Shown here piece by piece: positions 56,176 to 64,000 of a stretch of DNA of 64,000 nucleotides. The stretch is from Eutreptiella sp. 'Long Island Sound 2002' (Eukaryota > Euglenozoa > Euglenophyceae > Eutreptiales > Eutreptiaceae): positions 31,747,087 through 31,811,086 of the forward strand of contig OZ038392.1 of NCBI GenBank assembly GCA_964036045.1, written 5' to 3'. Numbering within the stretch: the first letter of the stretch is position 1; each line of letters opens with the position of its first letter. The notes beneath the pieces are model-generated. The model ran no database searches. It was not told where the DNA came from and saw only the letters and a program-made list of their open reading frames with translations. Position numbers and translations under genes: made by a program.

Positions 56176-58849
56176 GTACAAAGCATCTTAAAAAAGTGTC
56201 AAAAGTGACTAAAATTGTAGATGGCTCTCTAAAAATGATGCCCCGCAATTGTAAGAAAAAACAAAATAACGTTTCAGGAACAGACTTCGGGATCCAAGAA
56301 AAAATACAACTTCTAAAAACAAAGTAATCCGCATGTAAAAAAAAATAAAATAACGATTGACGCTACCCCTACGTCCCTGGTTTGCTCGACAGGCAACATG
56401 CAATAGAAACCATTGCTTCACCCTGTTCGTTGCATCTAGGAACAACATGACGCCCAGCATGACACCACTGCCAACAAGATTGCCTGATACCAGATGCACT
56501 TTACGAACGTGACTTTACGTTACGTGAGGATGATGGATAATGCAACCCAATTGATGGCGTAGGAACCTGTCACTGTGCAACTGATGCACAAGACGCCTTC
56601 GTTGTGGACAAGGGCTAGAGTGCCATGGGTTTTTGGACATGACCCAAACAAATACGCAACTAGCATCCCTCCCTGTCTGCACCCGGGTCGGCCTATGTTG
56701 ACCCATGAGGCATGTTCTACTTGTTGATACCCGTGCATGATTCGTGAATGCCTATATCCAAATGTCATCATGGTACTTCTTAGCTACAAACAATGTGCCG
56801 TGGCTTCCCCTAGTGGACCTTCATTCTGCCCGCTTCAGCACCTTTGTCCATGGTTGATTGCCCCACTCATTAACATCCAATCGTTAACTCGGCAGTGAAG
56901 CTAAATTGTTTTGTCCTTTGTTTATATTCTGTCACAGTTATGTGGTTAGTATTGAGCGACTAGAAGTTGAAGTGCACTGAATTGCTGCACTTTGCCAACT
57001 TTTTTATTGTAGGCCTACTTGCTTTGTGAGCATTGATGTTATTGAAAAGTTCAGAAATTAGTATTTTTTTTTTAAAATCCGGAAATTGGTTTTCCATACA
57101 TGCATACATCTTGCGGAACAGGTAAGATTGGTTCTTACATGTAATGGCCCGTATAACGTTCCGGTAGACGTATAGAATTCTACTTATGTCTAGTGGAATA
57201 AGTGTTACGTATAGCGGAATATTACAACCGGACCCAACTTAACATTATAATGTTCTAGTAGAAGTATCGTGATGTACACTCAAACAACACGTAACTTGCT
57301 CAAATTACCCCGCTTTTTTTTTGGCCCAAAAAACATGCCAAAAATGAAAATAATGGGGTAAAAAAAAACCCACTACTCAATTTTGTCCATTTCAAAAACC
57401 AACGTAATTGGCCTACAACCACGTACCACTAACAAGCCGACATCTCCGAAAAGAAAACCGGTACCACCTTCGGACGCCTAAGCAACATTGCAATTTGTAA
57501 AATCCTTGCCAGCATGACTGCCTGAAAATGTTTGATTTGTCCTAAGTGTGTGCCCTTCTTTGAATAGTCATGCTTATCTTTATGAAACATACTTAAGAAC
57601 CTTTATATGTGTTGATCATCATTCATTCATCCAAAATTGGGAGACTTTTGCACTTGTTTTCGCTGCCAACTCAACATTTTGCACAACTGCCAGTGGCACA
57701 ACACACTTGTAAAAGATTTTTTTCCAATGCTGCTAGAAAATGGTGAACTACACAACCTGAGTGCGCGAAGGCTCGTGCACTCAATGCGATATTTCAACAA
57801 TTTTTGGGCCTACATTGATGGTGCCTTGCATACAGTAACATATTTTCAAAACTCATTACGGTACTTGCATTTGTGGACCACATAAAAATTCACGTCCGCC
57901 AAACCGGAAAAGCCCCCTCTACCCTGCCCTGCCAAACCCGCACACCCTTCCCCACGTTCTTTTGGCGTGAAAAGTGTCCATTGCAGCTACTTGCTTCCTC
58001 CTTTATGGCACCGTGTGCTCATGCATTGCTGTATTGGGCCCCAGCTCAGCCCTCTACAAACCCCCACCCCCAAAAAAGAAAAATGCCACATCCTGCAGGC
58101 AATATGAATGCAAAACAGCACGTAAGCATGTACTAGAGCTGAAATGCACCTCACCACTGACATTTGATTGTACAATTCTTCTGTCCCTTCACATAATGGC
58201 CCCACAGAAGTCCAGTAGCAGATCTGACACGGAATACTGATCACCGACTCTTTAAGCATATAATGAAGCTGTCCCATGTCATTCAGGATGGGTTGCTTCG
58301 TTTTCCGGGTGCTCAGCTCTGTGTCTGTGCTCCGTACCGCACCCCCCCCCCCCCCTCCTCTACCACACCCATCTGTATGCAGGTATGTGGGTATTTGAGG
58401 CATATTTGCATACCCAAAACAGCCACCTCCTGCGGGCATTGTGCATTGGGAACACCCCGAAAGAGGGCACCCCTCCCCCATGTAAGGATCAGATGGGGTC
58501 GCCCCGGCAAACAGGATTTTTCAGGCCCCCAGCTTTGGAGTCATTTCTGTCTAGATCCCCCACATCCTCACCCAACCCCCACCCCCCGGATAACACTACT
58601 GGTGCACAAAATCTTGGTGGTGCACACTACTATTGAAACACAGTTCCTGAGAAACGCCTGAAGATTAGCCACTCCTCCTAACTGCTGCCTAGAAACGTCT
58701 CCCTCGCCTAAAACATTGCAATAGGGAGGGTGGAAATGATTGGCAATTTGTCTCCAGGGGCCAATTAGGTGGCCCAGCAGGGGGGGGGGGGGGTTGTCCA
58801 TATAATGAAGCTGTCCCATATAATCAAATGAGACACTGGCATTGCCCCG
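56176..58849. other. No recognisable gene
   Basis: AT-rich to 57600, with A and T tracts. A plus-strand frame at 57637-57885 (CQLNILHNCQWHNTLVKDFF) is protein-like in composition but has no recognised family. C tract at 58340-58354 and G tract at 58780-58793. Confidence 0.4.
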
Positions 58850-59102
58850 AAAATACCCCGAAAAGTACTAAAAAGCCCCCCAAAACGTACTACAAAACCC
58901 CCTGAAATGTACTAAAAGATCCCCTGAAATGCACTAAAAAACCCCAAAAATGTACTAAAAAACCCCCCTAACTGTACTAAAAAACCCCCCTAAATGTACT
59001 AAAAAACCCCCCGGGGGGTTTTCAAGTACATTTTAGAGTGGGGGGTTTTTTAGTACAAAAGGGAGGTTTTTTAGTACAAAAACGGGGGGTTTTTTAATAC
59101 GC
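58850..59102. repeat. Palindromic tandem array centred at 59012/59013
   Basis: The left arm has about seven diverged units of about 21 bp (CCCCCTAAATGTACTAAAAA). The arm ends AAAAAACCCCCC and the right arm starts GGGGGGTTTT, carrying three or four units on the opposite strand (GGGGGGTTTTTTAGTACA). The transcript would fold into a long hairpin. Confidence 0.85.
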
Positions 59103-59561
59103 ACCAGCCGGCATTTGTTGTCCATTTGCCTTTAGATTTTCCTTCACAATGTGGCCCCGCCTGTCCTTGGATACGCAATAGCTGTGGTTGACAAAACAAC
59201 AACTGTGTGAGGTTGATGTCTCAATAGTACTTGGCATAGACATCGTCTTACACATTTGCATGGTTTTGTCTGATCCATTGTGCTGGGATGTGTTGCTTTG
59301 CTGCTTTGGTCAAAGTTCGTTCGGGTTTTCGAATGAATGACTAATTGTTGCAGCTTGGTCCAGCATATCACCAGATCATTTTTGCTGCTACTGGTGCGCA
59401 CATTTGCATGCTCGTACATGACGAACACAGCAACTTTGGGGCAATCATGCGTCGACAGCGTCCTTGTTGTGAATGAGGAAACCCCTCCGTCGGTTCCTGT
59501 CACAGCCAGATCGCGTGTTTGGGATTCACCTGATTCGACACTATGCATATTCCGCATCCGA

Positions 59562-59834
59562 TCAGTCTTCTACCTCTTCAATGACAGGCACTGTGTGGTT
59601 AGTGCCCAGCAATACAGAGGATTGCAACCCATTCGCTGTCTGCACCCCATTCGCCGTCTCTTGCATGGGTTCCGCCACATCATCTTCCACCACCTCCTGG
59701 ACCAACGGCCTGCCTGGCTTCACTTCCTCTACATCATCTTCTTCAACCTCATGTACCACTGCCACACCTGGTTTCACTTCATCTGCATCACCTTCCACCA
59801 CCTCCTGGACTACTGCCACACCATGCTCCTGCAA
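59562..59834 (-). CDS. Short ORF with three 18-residue acidic repeats (unidentified)
   Basis: On the minus strand, 90 codons with three repeats of 18 residues (54 bp): GVAVVQEVVEGDADEVKP, GVAVVHEVEEDDVEEVKP and GRPLVQEVVEDDVAEPMQ (59822-59661). Val/Glu/Asp-rich and probably an elongated or disordered segment. The repeat length is a multiple of three, which fits coding constraint, but the plus strand is also open and Ser/Thr-rich (TSCTTATPGFTSSASP). Which strand is used, if any, is not decidable here. Confidence 0.3.
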   Translation of the reverse strand: MQEHGVAVVQEVVEGDADEVKPGVAVVHEVEEDDVEEVKPGRPLVQEVVEDDVAEPMQETANGVQTANGLQSSVLLGTNHTVPVIEEVED

Positions 59835-59839
59835 TCAGT

Positions 59840-62800
59840 CAGAAATGAGACGAGGCCAAGGGACAGGCGATCAGGCAATGCTGTACCCAGCCTGTGCAGT
59901 GCCTATCTTTCCTCCCAGGGCTGAGATGAAATTGGAGGTGGTCAGGGCTTCTTTTGGAGCGGGAGGGGCAGGGGGGTGGGGGTTGTGAGGGGGGAGGGAG
60001 GGGGGGGGTTTGGCCAGCCCCCCCCCCCCCCCCCCCCTGCCTTTGCACACCAAAATGTTTCGAAGCAGGTTTTTTCCTTTTGGTGCTGGGTTTTTGTTGT
60101 AAAAACGGATGATTCCTTCCTGGAGGGTTGCTGTGAATTCATGGACATTTCCTGAAATTCCTGGAGCAGTGCACAACCCTTGCCCTAGCCTTGTGCATGG
60201 AGGAGTGGCTCAGTAGAGTTCCATTGCCCGGGGAGCATAATAAAAAAGCGTTTTGCCATTAATGAGTGTATCATTGAAGCAGAAGCACGTGCAGACAGAA
60301 GGAAGGAAGAGTGAACAGAACACATACTTTGAAGATCACAGGCAGGGGGGGGGGGGGGGCAGGACAGTTCAGCATCCCAATGAGTCTCATAGGGGCATTA
60401 CATACAGTGTTAAGGTTAACATCTGCCTTGCTCTCCTGGACTCCCTGGTGCCAAGGCGTCCTCTCGGCCGACGAATGCCCTTTGACCATGAGACAGTCGA
60501 TGTTGCTTCCCCACGGACACGGAGGAAACTGATGGTCAGATGGATTGGCACTGCTTGGGACAGAAGATCTGATGAGAAATTGATTCTGCCGTTGCGGCAA
60601 ATGGGCAGCATATTTTTGCACTGGTCTGAAACTCAACCAGCTTGAGTATGAGTAGTGGTTTTTGAGGCCATAGGAAACTGACTCGGGAGACTGAAAATGA
60701 CTCTAGTTATGAGTCCACTTCAGGTGTTGTGTTGGCATAAAGGAGACAGCACAAAATTTTTTTTCTTATTTCGGCTCAAACTGTCCATCAACATAAGCAC
60801 AACATGGAACGGCACAACTGGTGCTGGGATGCGGAAAACCTGGACCGACTGAAACAGCCCTGCACTGACGTCACATGCGCATGCAAAGACGAGGCTACAG
60901 GCAATTTGTGTGTGTAATGAACCAATGATGGTGCATGCTGGCTCCGATCACTGCAGTTTTCTCTTGCCCTCCCCCGAGCCCCCCCTGTCCCCCTCCCCCC
61001 ACAACAAACAAATATGCTGGTTTGTCGGTGCTGGTGAACCCACAGGCCTCGTTGACGCTAAAGCAGGACAGGGAACAGGGATGGGCCTGGTGAAGGGAGG
61101 GTAGTCAAAGCGGGAGGCAAATGCCATCCTTGTTTGCCGCAGGCCTCTGTTGCAGCGACGCTGGCAGAGGCTCCATCGGAGTTGCTGACCCTCGGGAAGT
61201 TCTTGCACTGCGTGCATACTGCGCACACAGAGGCTGGGATACTGACCCAAGTAATACGGTTGGTGGTGACCGTATTATTTCCTCGGAATCCATTTCAGAA
61301 AAATGAACAATCCAAAAATACTGGACTATTTATGGAAGCACTTTTCCTTTATAGGAAACCAAGGGCACAGGATCAATGTTTTACCACCAAAAGGTGGCTA
61401 GGATGCGAGTATTTGCCGACATCCAAAACTTCGCACTGTGTGCGCACTGCGTGCATGGCATTCCCCCTGGTCCAGGATGTACCCGTCTTGTCCCCTGTAC
61501 TGCAGAAAGGCGCCTATCGGCGTCATGGGAGTCCCGTACATAGAATCTAATGTGAAACAAGTTGGAGAAAACGTGCAAGTGAGAGGCCCCCCCGGCCCCC
61601 TCGGGGGGAGGATAAGAGGGAGGAGGGGGTTATTCAAACAGGTTCCAAGAGGTAACAAAGAAATCAAACAGCTGAGGGCAGTGGGGTGCAGCGCATCCTA
61701 ACTACCCTTTCCCCCCCTTGCAAACTCCTGGGTTAGCGCGCGACGGTCTCCCGGGGGGGGGGAGACGGTCGCCAAGTGACGGTCTCCCCGGGGGGGGGGG
61801 GAGATTGCAAGGGTAGGCCCCACAACAATGGCCAACACATGTGCACCAAGTGTGCGTGAGTGGTACTGTACATGGTCACCGGGAGAAAACATCTTGGGTC
61901 TGAAGTAGCAACACAACACACCCATACAACGCCTTTGGAGAGAGAATATCACAGAACACACACAGGTGCTTGATTTGTAGTAATGGGAAAGCAATGCAAG
62001 GCCATGCGTAAAGCAGATGGGCAACACAAACCAGCACAATACATGTTAACTAGAAAAACATGGAAGTGACGGTCTCCCGGGTGGGGGGGGGGATTGCAAG
62101 GGGGGGGAGTTTGCAAGGGGGGGGGGGTTAGTATTTAACAACACAAGTCATAAGTGTTCACGAGAACGACAGGGAGAGAGGGAGGGAGAGGGGGAGGGAG
62201 GGAGGGAGGCAACTTCGAGCTGTCTCTTCCAGGCAAAGCTCCCCTGACTCCCTCCCATGCCTCTGACAAAAAATTCCATGAGTTTGTTCGAACAACTATG
62301 TCCCTCATGGCTTCCACCGCAATCGTCTGAAAACCTCGACATATCCACATGTGCTCCAGGCCAACTTCATTAGTGCAAGGGTCAGCGAGTGATGGAGAGA
62401 GGTATAGGGAGGGACAGGACGTACTGCACAACTGCAGGTTTACGACTGGACCATGTGCCTCGAGCATGCGGCTGAGTAATGCATTCATTGACATCATGAA
62501 ACGCACAAAATAAGACGGAAGCCACTGGTGACCGAGGGCCAAAAAAAAAACCTTTTGCCTTTCGGTCCCAACGAAGCTACACACACTTGCCCCTGAGGGT
62601 GCTGAAATGCACCGTGCACTGCACCGCGCACCGTGCGCGTTAGAGGATGCAACACTTTAATGTACACCCTTTCGGAAGGTAGGCAGGGGCGCTGAGAAAA
62701 TACATTGAAATGGGAAACTTTTGTGCATGCATCATCACCACTTCCCCCCAGATAATGCCCCCAAAGCGTGTTTTACCCATGCACACCAATAGCATCACCC

Positions 62801-63050
62801 AACCATTGCATACAGTGCACACTGGCCATGTTTCAGCAACTTTTAGTGTGAGCATATATTGTGCGTGCCGGGCTGAAAGCCGCACCGCGCGCACCGCGCG
62901 GTCAGCACCCTCCCTGTCAGAAACTGCCAACAGCCAATCGCGCAAATTGCGCACTATTGTAACGGCAAGACCGTTCATCGGGGCCAACAAGTCGCCGCGA
63001 GTGTCAGTGTGTTTGCCCATGAAAGAGGCAGCTTGGGGGTCCAGGGCCAG
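59840..63050. other. No recognisable gene; G/C homopolymers and G-rich repeats
   Basis: C tract of 18 at 60020-60037 and G tract at 60345-60359. The motif GACGGTCTCCCGGG plus a G run occurs at 61742, 61779 (variant) and 62070, twice followed by GATTGCAAGG. A GAGG-rich stretch lies at 62165-62212. A plus-strand frame 60253-60645 and a minus-strand frame 62135-62584 are open but unassigned. Confidence 0.4.
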
Positions 63051-63052
63051 GC

Positions 63053-63150
63053 CCGTATTCCGGAACGCCGTTTTCAGAATATTACGGAATATTCCGGCAA
63101 TATTACGGAACATTCCGGAATATTCCGGCAAATATTACGGAAAATATTCC
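63053..63150. repeat. ATTCCGGAATATT palindromic repeats
   Basis: Irregular repetition of ATTCCGG, AATATT and ATTACGG, about eight motifs in 100 bp. A similar cluster starts at 63958 and continues beyond the window end. The 870 bp between clusters hold no recognisable gene. Confidence 0.8.
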
Positions 63151-63743
63151 GGAACAATGTACACACAATTCAGGCTGCAAATTGCATTCATGTACTCAGG
63201 TTGACAGTAACGAGTGTCATCATGTGGGGACATACCAACATACGCTTAGGCCACACGTTGGCCCGTAGATCTCTGGCATTTCTGGAAGAAGACACACACA
63301 GAGACACGCACAGCCATGCAACAGAAAAAAAACAGGGGTCCACCAACAAATCAGAATGCAAAGCGTCCTTCGACATCTCCATTATTGTATAGCATTATAC
63401 TGCAGCTACGCAGCAGAGGACGTGTGCTGTTTCTTTGTGTGGTGTCCAAGCACCCAGCCAAAGAAAAAGATCACTCAACTTTGGACGAAGCAGTGGGTGC
63501 TTGAACCAGCTGCACTGCATATTTGCTGAGGCGGGAATGGCTGGCACCCCAAAAACCCTCAGTCCCCTCAATCATTGCTGGTGCGAAAAGGCAACTGCAG
63601 GGGGCAACAGGGTGGAGTACAGCGTGCTGCTGCCAATTGATGTCCTTCTTGAATACCTACAAAGAACACAGTGTCCGTTGACACCGCGTCTCATCTCTAT
63701 GTTGTGCATGCAGCAAGTACAAAGTGCACAGGGCAGGCAAAGA

Positions 63744-63776
63744 TTGCAGGTGCAGGTGCAGGTGCAGGTGCAGGCA
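63744..63776. repeat. GCAGGT hexanucleotide repeat
   Basis: About five units of GCAGGT. Confidence 0.9.
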
Positions 63777-63861
63777 AACTGTCCTGGGGGGCATGCACAT
63801 GCAAACATGCAAACATGAAGACATGAAAAAGACCAAAAAAAAAAGCGAAGGTAGAAAGATT

Positions 63862-63935
63862 ACCGGTAACTGGGTTTGAACCCAGGACCTTTGACATTGG
63901 AACCTAGTACCACTACCAACTATGCTACTTCAGGA
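63862..63935 (-). repeat. tRNA-derived sequence (SINE head or tRNA pseudogene)
   Basis: On the minus strand, TAGCATAGTTGGTAGTGG matches a Pol III A box. Then, at normal distance, GGTCCTGGGTTCAAACCCAG matches a B box and T arm. The T loop is one base short (5-bp stem, 6-base loop), the D stem does not pair and no clean anticodon stem forms, so it is not a functional tRNA. A run of 10 T follows about 30 bp downstream and could end a Pol III transcript. Confidence 0.5.
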
Positions 63936-63957
63936 TCTGCCCAACCCCCAACCGTGA

Positions 63958-64000
63958 TCGGTATTACGGAATATTCCGGGTATTACGGATATTCCGGAAT
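63958..64000. repeat. Second ATTCCGGAATATT cluster, cut by window end
   Basis: ATTACGGAATATTCCGGG and ATTACGGATATTCCGGAAT, same family as 63053-63150. Confidence 0.75.

Overview
This window is eukaryotic nuclear DNA from a large, repeat-rich genome. The evidence is a chromatin-protein gene split by GT-AG introns of about 0.1 to 2.5 kb, several classes of degraded transposon, low gene density, and no operon or ribosome-binding-site structure. Runs of 8 to 18 G or C are scattered throughout. The style suggests an alga or other protist, but no gene seen here fixes the lineage.

Layout. 0.09-1.05 kb: a gag-like ORF on the minus strand, running toward the left edge. 1.06-3.66 kb: a nest of fragments of one DDE-transposon family. 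3.66-8.18 kb: no recognisable gene, but a 194-bp duplication. 8.18-9.57 kb: a single-exon protein with two CCCH zinc fingers (minus strand). 11.8-21.05 kb: a WD40 histone chaperone of the MSI1/RBBP4 family in seven visible exons, with a transposase relic in its last intron. 21.1-31 kb: mostly unassigned DNA with a few exon-like blocks. 31.7-41 kb: a second transposon-rich area holding a transposase 3' half, a decayed copy of the gag-like gene, a 105-bp tandem array and an RNase H ORF. 42.3-44.9 kb: exons of an unidentified gene. 45.2 kb: a CCACA microsatellite. 46.6 kb: a possible retrotransposon primer-binding site. 47.1-48.4 kb: stacked transposon 3' ends. 53.0-56.2 kb: a decayed pogo-like (DDE_1) element bounded by 14-bp inverted repeats, also carrying a SAM-like ORF. 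58.85-59.1 kb: a palindromic tandem array. The right end carries short repeats and a tRNA-derived element.

The commonest component is a DDE transposon family whose transposase ends in a cysteine module (CxxC, CxxC, CxxC). Its termini carry two tandem 11-bp GC-rich units, and the leading 4 bases of the two units vary together between copies. This is the best candidate here for something not well described. The two cellular genes that can be placed with most confidence are the MSI1-type histone chaperone and the CCCH protein. They appear unrelated in function.
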